A stretch of DNA of 64,000 bases from the NCBI GenBank assembly GCA_964036665.1, contig OZ038529.1, forward strand, positions 2,914,001 to 2,978,000, in the 5' to 3' direction. Shown here one piece after another: positions 49,752 through 62,334 of the stretch. The position numbers were made by a program, and so were the translations under genes. Below the pieces are notes generated by a model. The model saw only the letters and a program-made list of their open reading frames with translations, was not told where the DNA came from and ran no database searches. The first letter of the stretch is position 1, and the number at the start of each line of letters is the position of its first letter. The stretch comes from Gordius sp. MW1 (taxonomy: Eukaryota > Nematomorpha > Gordioida > Gordea > Gordiidae).

Positions 49752-50289
49752 TACATAAAACCATATAAGCCAAATAAACTTTCAAACCCCTTATTTAAGG
49801 GTAAATATGTCCGCAAATCTTTTTATTTTAATAAATAATTATGTACACTTGGCGAAGTAATTAAATAATTATAATATCGATCGGATAAAGTAAGTATTGG
49901 ACGATGGCCGGAGAGATTTATCCGTACAACCAATAGGTTAGAGTGGGTGATGTCTGCGGGCAAAATGAGAGGTATCGGAATAAGGGACGTTTGGCACTTG
50001 TTAGATAATTGCAGCAACTCGACAGAGAAGAAACATAAATAAGATTAAAAACAGTGGAACAATCCGGTCTTATAAACCCTGTCGATGCGCTTCTCAATTT
50101 GCGTGAGGGCTGCCTTACGACATATTCGACTACTACTAATTAGTGCCCATTTTTTCACATAACTAAGTACATAACATTTATTCACACACTCATTACTTTA
50201 AACATTATTCCCCCCATTAGTTGGCAAGATACAACACGCTATCTCATTTGCATAGGCGCGTAAAAGTCAAGTGATTTAACTACTTAACC

Positions 50290-51200
50290 ACAGCTACAAC
50301 ACCTTCCCCTTTTACCTTTTCCGGCACGCTCAGGGAAAGCTGCTGTAGGGCCTCCGTACCACACCTGTATCGATGTTTATAGTTAACATCTTAGACGTCA
50401 TATTATCTGAACGTAACTGAAGGTAGGCATTCTTAAGATCTAATTTAGCAAAGAATTTAGAAATCTTTAAATTAGCTAAAACTATTTCGATTCTAAGTGT
50501 GGGGGGGGATTAAACATCTATCAACCACTTATAACGTTATTGACCTTATCAACTCAAATGAAAGGTATTAGACGGGTAGGACAAAATCGAGGAATTGCAT
50601 CTGAGTAAACCCTTATTGAAAAAACGTTATCATTTAAACAACCTAATTCTTCCCAAAAAATTTCCATAAACTCCGCTTTAATCTTATCAATGTTCTAATG
50701 CCACAGTCTCCCGACTGATAATCACAATCAACAACCAGGGGTCGTAGGCTGATTATCGAAAACCCTTGCCCCTAAAACCGAAGGTTGGCTTATTAACTGA
50801 GTCCATTGCCTTATTAATAACATCCAAGGATTTATGCTCGTGTAATGATGCTACCTTGAAACCGGGTGTCGCATGGTCATCAGCATTAATAATAATTAAA
50901 CAATTGATTTTCATATTTCTATCACCATATTTTTTACCAATGTCCCACCAACTAACCATAGGACCCATAATATTATATATTTTCTCATCGACAATGAATA
51001 ACTCTAATTCTACAACTTCCTCGCCTGCACATACTCGAACTTTAGTAAATTTTTATATTCGACCCGTCTAATTGTTTTTTTAAAACATTACTTTTATTAA
51101 TGTTTTTGAAAGGCAATAATTTTAAAAATTTACATTTACATATAACCGAAAAAGAGACCCCAGAATCTACAAAAAATTTATCTGCTTACCTTCAAAACCA
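50290..51200 (-). mobile_element. Ty3/Gypsy-type LTR retrotransposon pol fragment
   Basis: Minus-strand peptides FFVDSGVSFSVI (aspartic protease, DSG in place of the usual D-T/S-G-A) near 51.15 kb and FAKLDLKNAYLQLRSDN (RT domain, LDLK.AY) near 50.44 kb stand in the normal protease-then-RT order. Stops and shifts interrupt them. No LTRs are recognised in the flanks. Confidence 0.6.
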
Positions 51201-51518
51201 CCGGAGTTTGTAAAAAATTAAAAAAAATTAATATACACAATATTAGTGCTATAAGCGCCAATCAAGCACCAATTAAATTTACGCGGTTGTCTATAATAAG
51301 GTGTGTTTGAAAATTATTAACAATCTACAATTGCGCCTGAAATGACCCAATTAATTGCCATAAAAGCAACGCGAAACCTAGGTCCTAACCCTGTATCTGT
51401 TCTACGTGCTGCATTTTAATTACCAAAAATATTACCATTATTATCAGTACTAAAAACTATGAAAAAACATCTTTTCGCTTAAAACCAAAAATTAATAAAA
51501 TTAAACGAAGCTTTTAGC

Positions 51519-52398
51519 CAGGGGTTTGTCCCGAACCTTAACCCGAACCGGGTAAAACCGGATGTTTTACAGAACCCGAACCCAAACCCTAACCCATTTT
51601 TAAAAATTATCTTAAAACCCGAACCCGATAAATACAAAAAGGGGTCGGGTTCGGGTTTTTAATTCAAAAATATATTGTGAATGGAAATGAATATCTCAGT
51701 TTTCTCTATCATGAGAATGTAACGAAACGAAAAAAACCATATGATTTTAATTTAAATATTTTTATGTTTTCGGCATTTTTCATTCATTAATCAATTAAAA
51801 ATATTTTAAAAAGTGTTATGGGGATTTATGAAATAACAAATGATCAAATTTACACAATAACATCAGACAATGGAAGCAATATGGAAGAGCTTTTTCCTTA
51901 TTAAACTTTATTTTATCAAATCATCGATCACAAATGACTGATCAAATATTAGAAGATGTTTTAATTGTAAGATTAAATAATATATCAAAATTATATACAT
52001 AATTTATGTGTCAACTGTATTTATATTTCATGATGTGAAGTATACGTTGAATAAAAATATTTTTGTGTAATTTATAATATGGTATGGCTTTTATTAATTA
52101 TATTTTTATTGCTTTTAAATCCAAAAACAAATTAGAACATTAAAATTCAGTAAATACATATGCACATTGAGATGAAATAATTGGCATGTGAATTTAATTA
52201 GGTGCTATTTAAAAATTAAGTTAACTATTCAATAATTTTTGAAGGTAAAAATGTATTATTAGTATAATAAAATTTCTTGAATCCAAACCTGTACCCGAAT
52301 TGGGTTTTAAAATTTATGCCGAACCTGAACACGAACTCGATTTCAAAATTTATGCCAAACCCGAACACGATTTTATTTTGGGCGGGTTCAAACCCCTG
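51519..52398 (+). mobile_element. hAT element with transposase relic
   Basis: Exact 8-bp duplication CTTTTAGC at 51511-51518 and 52399-52406. Ends are CAGGGGTTTG and CAAACCCCTG, with CCCGAACCC-rich arms. At 51815-51901 a short plus-strand frame reads GIYEITNDQIYTITSDNGSN then MEEL. This is the hAT transposase signature in which the DNGSNM Asp is a catalytic-core position. A stop follows at 51902. It is an internally deleted relative of an autonomous hAT and the family source of the MITE at 24043. Confidence 0.85.
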
Positions 52399-52504
52399 CT
52401 TTTAGCACAAACATGATTTTAAAAATACACCTGTTACGGTTGTTAATTATTTCAAAATGGCTACCTTTTTGGCTTCAAATTTTTCATATGTATGCATGCT
52501 CAAT

Positions 52505-53645
52505 GAGCAGTCTCTTTAGTCTATGGTGGTATCACTCCCTCCGCGTCGCTGTGTAATATATGGTATCGATTTTTATAGTGATGGTTAAATAGCGTTCGAT
52601 AGGCGCTAAAGCTATAGCACATAGTCACGTGGAGGCGCTACAGTTATAGCACATAGTCACGTGGCGGCGCTAGAGCTGTAGGAGATAGTCACACGAGGGC
52701 GCTAGAGCTGTAGGAAATAGTCACACGAGGGGGCTAGAGCTGTAGGAGATAGTCACATAAGGTGCTAGAGCTATAGCGTGGCGCTCTCATTGTTATGATT
52801 TTTTATTGTTAAGTAGCATATGCGCACATGTGGTTTGAACTAAGTTTATAAGGTAATTTAATTAAAAAGCTCAGGGCTATCAATAAGTGACCTAAATTAA
52901 TTATGAAAAACGCAGGCATATAAATAAACATAATTTGGTTGGTCTGACGATAGATTTATATATTCAAGAAAGTTAAATTCATTTTCATTTCAATCGATCT
53001 AAAAACAGATTTTTAGATTTGTTAATTCGAATTAAATAATTTTAATATTTACATTTGAGGCTTTTTTTAATAATTTAACCGTATTGAATATAAATTTTGT
53101 CCCTCGTATAGAATACTTTTAAAAGAATTTAAACCGTAGTTCTAAAGATTAAAATTCAATTATAAAACGTTAGAGTTTTCAAGTAAATGTATTATAAAAT
53201 TTATATTATAATAATTATGAAGAACTAGGCATGGTTTTTTTATTTCCGAATATTTTGTAAAGGGGGGGAGGATTGAATAAAAATATTGTATTAAAAAAGT
53301 GAGATGCAATGTTATACGGAGTTAATATAATTATGCTACTTAACAATAAAAAATCATAACAATGTTAGCGCCACGCTATAGCTCTAGCACCTTATATGAC
53401 TATCTCCTACAGCTCTAGCGCCCTCGTGTGACTATCTCCTACAGCTCTAGCGCCTCGTGTGACTATGTGCTATAACTGTAGCGCCTCCGTGTAGCTATGT
53501 GCTATAGCTTTAGCGCCTCCAAGTGACTATGCTATGTAGATGGGAGGCGCTACACGCGCTGGTGCTAAGCATTTCACCACAACTAGATTTTTATATACAC
53601 TTGCGCAACGCATTCTGATACATCCATATACTAGATAGACTGCTC
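52505..53645. mobile_element. Foldback-like element with tandem-repeat arms
   Basis: Two inverted arms of about 315 bp (52505-52820 and 53332-53645) enclose a 511-bp AT-rich loop without a frame. Each arm contains about five 32-bp tandem units of the type GGCGCTAGAGCTGTAGGAGA plus TAGTCACACGAG. Unit sequences progress in the same order from the outer end inward in both arms. The outer part of each arm carries GAGCAGTCT.T.TAGT.TATGG and its inverse. Long tandem-repeat arms recall Drosophila FB/Galileo-type foldback transposons. Confidence 0.65.
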
Positions 53646-54235
53646 ACCAACGCACAAATTGTGTACCCTTTTTTCCACCAGTTTGATGTGAACATGGTAA
53701 AGTGGTGCGTATCGGTGCATTCGACCAAAGTTTAACTGACCAAATATCTATGAATGTCTACAAATGTCTATGAATATTTAACGAAAATGCTCCTTGAGAG
53801 GGGTTTACAGAGACGAAAACGTTAAGGTTAGTGTTTTAGGTCGGGGTTTTAGGTTAGGGTTTGGGTTAGGATTAGATGCACACATTTTAATCGACAAATG
53901 CATTTTCGTAGACATTTATTTGTTATTTGCTCTTTGGTCAATTGCAACTGAATCAAGTGGTGATCATATGGAAATTAGTAATTTTCGCAAATTAAATAAG
54001 CTTAAAAGGATAAATAAAGAAATATTGAATTGGGTAGATATCAAAAACAGCATTTTAAAATAAATATCATTTACACAATAAATTAAAAATGTAAAAACTG
54101 CGATTAAAGTTTAGCGCAATTAAAATTTTGTATAAAATTAATTTATTGACGTTCATTTTAATTTATAAACTAGTGAGGAAGGTAATTTGACTGTTATAGG
54201 GCAAAATTACATGGTTAAAATACACCAGTTGCTCT

Positions 54236-54315
54236 CTTCGAAATGGAGGAAAGGTTTACACACAATTAACCATATGCACATATGGCATGAGCAGTCTATC
54301 TAGTCTATGGATACA
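54236..54315 (+). repeat. GAGCAGTCTATCTAG repeat end
   Basis: ATGAGCAGTCTATCTAGTC then TATGGAT, preceded by AAATGGAGGAAAGGT. The same pair of motifs stands at 19440-19515 (inverted), 53625-53690 (inverted) and partly at 52450-52530. Confidence 0.5.
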
Positions 54316-54759
54316 TCACACATCAATGATTTATTTAACATGCTCATTATCATTATTTTTTCTCAATAGATATAATACAATCGTCGAACACCTTTTGCGT
54401 ACTTTTTTTTTGTGGATTTATCATTACTAAATAAAAGTATCATGCTTTGAAGTAGTATTACTTTGACAAAAATTACTATTCCCTCCATCCTGACTGGATT
54501 GAACAATTGACGAGACTTGACATGATTTAACAACTTATATAGTTTCCCCTTCTAATAAATATTATTTCTGGAGATGTATTATTATATTAGTAGGATCTAT
54601 TATTGGTATTAATGAAAATAATAATTTGTGTATTTAAAATTATTATAATTATGAAATAACAATAACAAACCACATTTTAATTTGTCGATAAAATCATACA
54701 CGCCGCCATTTTCTTATTCTCGCGTCGGGTACCAAAATCTGAAACGCGTTTGGAGGAAT

Positions 54760-54935
54760 TAGGTTAAAAATATTTAAACGCGTGTCGGATTGGGTTGGAA
54801 ATTTTAAAATACTTTTGGGTCGGGTTCGGGTTGGAAATTTTAAAATGCTTTCGGGTTGGGTTTGGGTTAAAAATTTCAAAAAAAAATTCGGTTCGGAATT
54901 TGAAAAAAATGACTTTGCAGGTTTCTAATTCAGCC
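54760..54935. repeat. CGGGTTCGGGTT repeat
   Basis: GTCGGATTGGGTTGGAAATT, then GGGTCGGGTTCGGGTTGGAA, ending GACTTTGCAGGTTTCTAATT. Related to 37725 and 60090. Confidence 0.5.
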
Positions 54936-55549
54936 TAAAGGTTTCATACGATCTTAGTAAGGTCTTGAGTCCGGTGTGTTTCAAAATCTAATAAGACTTT
55001 ACATAAACTAGGGGGTTTTATTAATTGTCTCGTGGGATTGATAAAAAAAAGTGGGAGGAAACGAACTCCTATATTTCGGTCCTCTTGTGACCTTATCAAG
55101 GAGTTTATAAAGTGGATTGATTATTTCTGATTATATTAAGACATTACATGTTTTACCGTATGACTTATCAATTATTACGAGTCTATTTGTGAGACGAGTT
55201 GTGTAAAGTTAAATAATTTGATGGGCGTAATCAAGATATCAATACCGGAGCGAAGGTGCAAAATTTGGGGAAGATGTAAGGAGAAAGAAATGGTGATTTT
55301 TCATTTTAAATACGATTTATTAGTATAGAAGGTGAGCAGCTACCCTCTTCCCTTCTATCCCCCTTAGAAACGCATATGAATATAAAATTCGTAAATTTGA
55401 AACATCTGTAAAAAATAATTAATTATATAGAGACGTGTAACGGGCCTCTTTAGGTCAATTGACCCGCATGTTAAAAGCCAGGGTCCAGCCCGCTAATTTT
55501 ACACAAAGCTAGAGCCCGCCTAGCTGGATATGAATTAAAGGGCAGGGCA

Positions 55550-56235
55550 GCAATCGAAAACTGGTTTACATGGAGATGAACGCTACAGGCACCCCATCGC
55601 TAGATGACCATCTTAGGTACCCAAAGGTTAACAGGTATGCATACCTCGGCTCGATGTTACTCTTATAATATCATCACTGAAGACTTAGACAACATATTGC
55701 TGACACATCTTTGAATGTCAATGGAGCCACCTAGATTCCTAATAGTAATCTACGATAACGAAATTAACCTACGTATGTAGAAATGGTCAGACATTTTTAA
55801 TTTTTAAAACTACTCGCTGGTTGATGAACGTGTATTTATTGCCTCAGAGAAGTTTAGATGATAGGTCTTAAAAGGTAGGCAAGGTATCCCTAATATCAGT
55901 TAGGTAATCATAACGTGGCCTTAATATCCCCACATAGTTTAATGGATTTATTTTTCTTAAATCAATTGACCCAAGGTGTACACCATAGGATTCCAATGTT
56001 AAGTTGGACATAGGGAGGTTGCGCAATAAGTTAATGCATGCATTCAAATAATGGCTTATATGGGGAAGTATATCCAGTGTAATGTACGACAAGAAGGTGT
56101 TAATATGGTTAAAGATCAAAGCTTATAAATCCATTATAAGACCAGTGTTACTCTATGACAGTGAAACATGGACATTAAGCATCACAAAATGAAATTTTAT
56201 ACAGATCACGGAGATGTGCATGACTGGAGTTTGAG
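55550..56235 (+). mobile_element. LINE (RTE-like) C-terminal fragment
   Basis: Plus-strand peptides KVNRYAYLGSML near 55625 and AYKSIIRPVLLYDSETWTLS near 56125 match the C-terminal part of RTE/related reverse transcriptases (YLGS, R.VLLYGSE.W). Stops and an unrelated stretch interrupt them. Confidence 0.55.
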
Positions 56236-56689
56236 GTATACGCCGTTTTTCGGAGGTAGGCAAGCCCATACTCATTTTGCTTGCAGGCCCGCCCAAGCCC
56301 GTCGGTTTTTTTTAATGCACCTCAGGCTCGGCTCCCTACTAGGATTGGCCCTTAGGCCCGGCCTATTAAAAATCAAAAATTTCTCCAGCATTTATTGCTA
56401 TTGTAATGATTTTTTATTAAAGCTATCCCCATTGAATCGGTTGTATTTGTAAAGCTTTTACTATATTCCACATCCTGATCAGTAAAAATACTACAAGCTC
56501 TTAATTTCTTAATAACTCTAAAAGTTACTTGTTTAACACCACATTTTAATATTACCCTGATTTTTGTACGAAATTGAGATTTTAAAAAGATTTTTTAAAG
56601 GTTATCATTTATAAATTTAAATAATGCTATAGCATTAAGATATATTTCAATAAATTACACATGTTCATATTTGCGCACAGAGTCCTTTC

Positions 56690-57400
56690 CATGTGTAATA
56701 TATTGCTATGCAATTTATGGGCTCGCTTTTCGTTGTCCGTCCGTTGTCCGTCCAACATTTATCTTAATTGCTGGTTCGAATCCCGGAGAGGGCAAATTTT
56801 TTTTAAATTAATATATTGTTCTTGTTAATACCATTGATAATTATGGCTTTTTGGCCGTCCGCTGGCTGCTGACCAATGAAAAAAGTGACTATTGGCCATA
56901 GTGTGAATCGAAATTTTTTTTTCCGTTTTTTGAATTGCGAGTTGCTATATTAGGTTAACATTGATAATTACTCTATGCCTCTACGGATGTGGGTCCCTGT
57001 GCACCCCCCCCCCCCTACAAAGGCCTATGCCTCTACGGATGTGGGTTCGAATCCCGGAGACAAATTTTTTTTTTAAATAAATATATTGTTCTTGTTAATA
57101 CCATTGTTAATATGACTTTTTGACCGTGTCCTGGCTACTGACCAATGAAAAAAATGACCATTGGGCAAATCGTAAATCGAAATTTTTTTTTCGTTTTTTG
57201 AATTGCTATATTAGGTTAACATTGATAATTACCCTATGCCCCCCGATTTTTTTTCTAGATTATAATTATAGGCTAGTTATTTGGCTGTCTGCTGACCATT
57301 AAAAAAATGACCACTGACCAAAGTGATGGAAAAAATGACCACTGACCAATGTGATGGAAAAAATGACCAATGGCTAAGGAAGGTCTGATTGGAAAATTTT
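56690..57400 (+). repeat. tRNA-like SINE cluster
   Basis: Two modules contain GGTTCGAATCCCGGAGA (56772 and 57045), a match to the tRNA B box. These are preceded by GCAATTTATGGGCTCGC and followed by the GACCGTCCGCTGGCTACTGACC block. A run of 12 C lies near 57005. At 57300-57372 there are about three 28-bp tandem units (AATGACCACTGACCAA.GTGATGG). No cloverleaf can be drawn, so this is not a tRNA gene. Confidence 0.6.
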
Positions 57401-58017
57401 TCGTTTTTTTAGTATCTTGTTTATACTATACATAAGCGCATGATTTGAATAGAGTCTATAGTCATAATTCAAATTATGGGTCGCCTACACCAAATTGTTT
57501 AAATTTATACAAATACAGTATCAAAAAAACTCCAAATTGAGAGTTGTAAGTTTTGGAAGGATGACTATTGACTTTTTCAAAGTCATACCCTCTATTTGCG
57601 TATCTTTTGTCATTTTAATTAAAGTTGATAAATAAAAATGAATGAAAGAAAACGTATTCCTCAATAAATAAAGTATTAATAAATGTTTTATAGCAGGTTT
57701 TACAAAAATTTAACTTTTTAAATATTTGTATAAATAAATAAATAATTATTTTGCATTTTATACCCCCCCCCCCATAGGCATTCTCGCCCCTTCCCACGTC
57801 CATAAATTGCATAGCAAATATGCTACGTTTATATAGAGTATAGATGAGTTTTGTTCCCCCTTCCCTACCCCCCTCCCCCTTCCCACCAGGGCCGAACGCC
57901 CTGGTTTTATTTATAGAAATTGGCAAAAGTCGATTAAGATGAAATAAACCCTATATAAATTTTGAGTTGTATTATAAAATATGCTGTTATTTAGTAGGGA
58001 AGCTACTTTATAATAAA

Positions 58018-58774
58018 ACTAGCTGTGCCCGGCCAAGCGTTGCGTTGGCTTAGTCCTATTAACTAAATAATTAGTATGAATTAATAGAACATATATGAAA
58101 AATTGAATATTATTATATATAAATATTAGACTTATACATTTTATATAACGAAATGGGGCACAAATTTTATCACGTCATGGATTTTATGAACCCACTATTT
58201 TTAGTATATATATAATAAGACAAACCAAATGCAAATTCTGTTTTAGTCATTAAATCCGACTAAAATTAAATGTTTTTGAAAAAATTGCTGATTAATGCTG
58301 TTACTTATTATACAAAAATACCATTATTTTATTTTTCTAGTTAGCTGATTTATTTGAAATACAATTTTCTTTAATATAATAAAATAATTAATTGAAGGAT
58401 GGATAATTATTACAAATATGCTTCTATGATCGACCACGTGATAATAATGGCAAAAATTGCATAATTTAAATTTTAATTATTTAATTTCAATAATTTGTTA
58501 AACCCCAATAATTTTGACCGTATACTGTAACATTTTTATTTTATTATACTTTTAAATATCTAATTTCGAGAAAACTTCAGCCTTGTATGTATGACGTCAT
58601 TATTGTATATGATGCTAAATATGAAACTGGCCGGGAAATGTCCGATATTTTTAAAACGAAAATGCATTTTAGGAATCTGAAAAAGCTATTTTACCCCTGG
58701 CCGCCCTGGGAACCTACGGGTAAAGTTTCGCGCGAATCGGGCCGGTAGTTTCAGAATTTAGCCCTTACACATAT
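58018..58774 (+). mobile_element. Retroelement remnant ending in microsatellite
   Basis: Starts CTAGCTGTGCCCGGCCAAGC, resembling a motif common at the ends of arthropod retroelement copies. It ends with a block at 58622-58766 (GAAACTGGCCGGGAAATGTC to CAGAATTTAGCCCTT) that is almost identical to 7752-7905. The (CATA) tract begins right after, as expected if the tract grew from the element's 3' tail. Confidence 0.5.
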
Positions 58775-59717
58775 ATACATACATACATACATACATACAT
58801 ACATACATACATACATACATACATACATACATACATACATACATACATACATACATACATACATACATACATACATACATACATACATACATACATACAT
58901 ACATACATACATACATACATACATACATACATACATACATACATACATACATACATACATACATACATACATACATACATACATACATACATACATACAT
59001 ACATACATACATACATACATACATACATACATACATACATACATACATACATACATACATACATACATACATACATACATACATACATACATACATACAT
59101 ACATACATACATACATACATACATACATACATACATACATACATACATACATACATACATACATACATACATACATACATACATACATACATACATACAT
59201 ACATACATACATACATACATACATACATACATACATACATACATACATACATACATACATACATACATACATACATACATACATACATACATACATACAT
59301 ACATACATACATACATACATACATACATACATACATACATACATACATACATACATACATACATACATACATACATACATACATACATACATACATACAT
59401 ACATACATACATACATACATACATACATACATACATACATACATACATACATACATACATACATACATACATACATACATACATACATACATACATACAT
59501 ACATACATACATACATACATACATACATACATACATACATACATACATACATACATACATACATACATACATACATACATACATACATACATACATACAT
59601 ACATACATACATACATACATACATACATACATACATACATACATACATACATACATACATACATACATACATACATACATACATACATACATACATACAT
59701 ACATACATACATACATA
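58775..59717. repeat. (CATA)n microsatellite, 943 bp
   Basis: About 235 tetranucleotide units with no interruption visible. The minus strand is open in all three frames (repeating MYVC), purely because of the repeat. It is not coding. Confidence 0.98.
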
Positions 59718-61560
59718 GTAGTTAAAAATAAAGAGATATTTTATGCCTTAAACAGGGCTGTGACTAACCCCGGGCACTTTTAAAATTTTTAGGATTTTCA
59801 TTTTTTTAAACTTACATTTTAGAAAAACTATTAGATTTTTTTTCTTACTATTTTTTATAGTATAAGGAAATGTATCTTAAAAAGATAATTGAAAAAAATA
59901 TGAAATTTTTACTTAATTTTTTAAACGCCTTTTATTTTTTTGGCTAAAGTAGCCCCAGTCTTTCTTACAATGATTAAATAAATATAAACACCATTTTTAA
60001 GGGTTAAGACCATATAATTACGCAGCTCTACAAAAAACCACCCTACAATCAAACATATCAGATAGAGAATTTTGCGCTAAATAGATAACAGAGCTCTGCA
60101 AAGTCACTTTTTTTCAACCCGAACCAGACCCGAAAGCGTTTAAATTTTTTCACCCGAACTCGACTTGAATACGTTTTAAACCAAACCCGACCCGACCTGA
60201 AAGCGTTTTAAATTTTTCCACCCGAACCCGACCCGACCCGAAAGTAAAGATATCGGTTTAAAATGGATTTCGATGGTTTTAAATGGCAAAAAAATGTTAT
60301 CTACCCCAAAAAAACTCACAACATTCTAAAACATGTTGGCCAGATGTGAAAGATTAGAAAAAAATGATTCTAATTAAGAAAAGTTACCCAAAGTTTTTTC
60401 TCTCTTAACAAGCCATTGATCAGCTTTTTTTAAATAAGCTTTTTTTGAACAGAAGGCCATTTATCTTCGGTAGGCATCATAAAAAAATAAAATGCAGATA
60501 TTCTTAAACTTTTGCTAATTTAAAAATTAGTCTGTCTGTATTATCAAGTAATTTATATTTTAAGGCTAATAATGGTTGTGGCAATATTGTGCGGAAATGA
60601 AAGGATAAAATTTGAGCATTTTTTTGAAAAAACTAATTTTTTAAATCAAGTTTTAATCATTCTTTTAATTAATAATCAAGACAATTTTATTTTATTCTAG
60701 TACATATGTTAGGTGGTAAAACATTAAAAAGTTAAAAATGGAAGTTCAGAAAATCGTTAATAAGTTTTGTGATATCAATTATATGTTTATAAAGAAATAA
60801 ATACTTTATTTAAGGTCAATCAAAAGGGAAACGTTTGCGAGAAAGTAAGTAATAAAGGAGGAAAAAATGATAGTACTCCTTTGAGGGAAGCCTTTTGGGC
60901 ATTTTTTGGAGTTTATAATATATTTAACAACAATATAAAAATTTTATAATTGAATTGATTTTCAAATGGTAAATAAAAAAACGTGTTAAGCAAAAAATCA
61001 TTAAGCGAAAATCTTTCAAATTTTCAAAAATAGGTAGTATGTTTCAAATGAAACTAAAATTTGAATTGTACATTAAATTTCTGAAAATACCTTGAAAATA
61101 TTTTTTTATTATATAGCCTTAATAAATTAGAGTGATTGAATTAAAAACGGTTGTTTTTTATATATATTTTAAATTTAAAATATTTTTGACATTTATAAAT
61201 GGAAGATTTTTATGTCTGCATTTCTATAGAAAAATATATTTAAGCCAATAAAAATCCTAATTTCTCCACTCCTTTATTTTATGCAAGTTGATATAGAATG
61301 TTTTTTTATCAGTCCATTATATATAAATGAATGAATGTTTGAAAAAACAAGACAATCTGGAATTAAAAAATCATATATTTATCAAAATTTTAGGACAATA
61401 TATAAAATTAATTAGAAGAAGATTGTGAAGAAACACACATATTTGTAACAAAAAAGTAAACACTACCTACCAAATTTAGAGAAAATATTCATTTATTATA
61501 AATTGTTGCACCTATAATAATTAATATACGTACGAAATTATTTTATTTAGCGAAAACTCA
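59718..61560. other. Gene-free AT-rich stretch with repeat fragments
   Basis: 60090-60245 is the inverted CCCGAACC repeat (GCAAAGTCAC at its left end). Around 60740 there is a relative of the internal part of the piggyBac MITE (AAAATCGTTAATAAGTTTTG). Nothing else is recognised. Confidence 0.5.
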
Positions 61561-61569
61561 AAAATTTTA

Positions 61570-61742
61570 AAAATTTTAACATAGCTAGGGGGGCCGTCCC
61601 CCCCCCCCCCCCCCCTAAATGACAAAAAAAAAATTAATACATAAACCCTTAAAAATTAAAATAAGTGCCCCCCCCTAGATTCTAAACAACTTTCGCCTCA
61701 CCCCCCCCCCCCCCCAATCCAAAACCTGGCTACGCCCATGAA
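61570..61742. repeat. CGTAGCC/poly-C MITE copy
   Basis: Three C runs of about 8-19, with ends near CATAGCTAGGGGGGCCG and CCTGGCTACGCCCATGAA. Confidence 0.75.
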
Positions 61743-62178
61743 TTTAAGTCAATTACTCTTTTTTTATATAAATTTTAAGAGACTTAAAGCATATGAAGCT
61801 CGTACTGCCCTCTAGCGGATAATCTGTTTTAAATAGATAAACTTGTGGATATATCTCTTTACCATTTAAATTATCATTGATAATAATTCTATAATCAACT
61901 ATATGCACATTTTTCATGGTAAGATTACTTAGTTTATTATATTATTAAATTAGATCATATAAACTGAGAATATATTACGAACCATGTAAAACTTAAAATC
62001 CTTTCATATACAAATCGAAATTAGCATATTCAAAAATGCAACCCATTTGATGATCTAAAAAAACTTCATTATAAATGTTTAATTTTTTTGCTTAGAATAT
62101 TTAATAAGTCATTGTTTGAAAGTGATCTTGCCCCTTGTAAAAGAGTGCAACGTATCACCTCCTTATCTATAAGTATAT

Positions 62179-62320
62179 TCATGGGCGTAGCCAAAGGGGG
62201 GGGGGCAGGGAGAAGCGGCTGCCCCCCTCGAAATCCTAAAATTTCAAAAAATAATGATTTAACCCCTCCCTAAATCATTATTGCCCCCCTCTAATCTCAA
62301 TGCTGGCTACGCCCATGAAT
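62179..62320. repeat. CGTAGCC/poly-G MITE copy
   Basis: Complete copy: TTCATGGGCGTAGCCAAAGG to TGCTGGCTACGCCCATGAA. Confidence 0.85.
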
Positions 62321-62334
62321 ATATATTTTTTTTG

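Noticed and set aside
53794-54063. An 89-codon open frame
   Set aside because: No recognisable domain, no homologous copy in the window, low-complexity start (GGTTAGGGTTT), and no splice context.
56772-57060. Two tRNA genes suggested by GGTTCGAATCCCGG
   Set aside because: No acceptor stem, D arm or anticodon arm can be placed. The motif sits inside repeated SINE-like modules.
58751-59716. Three open frames of more than 300 codons encoding repeated MYVC
   Set aside because: They are translations of the (CATA)n microsatellite in three frames, with no other coding signal.
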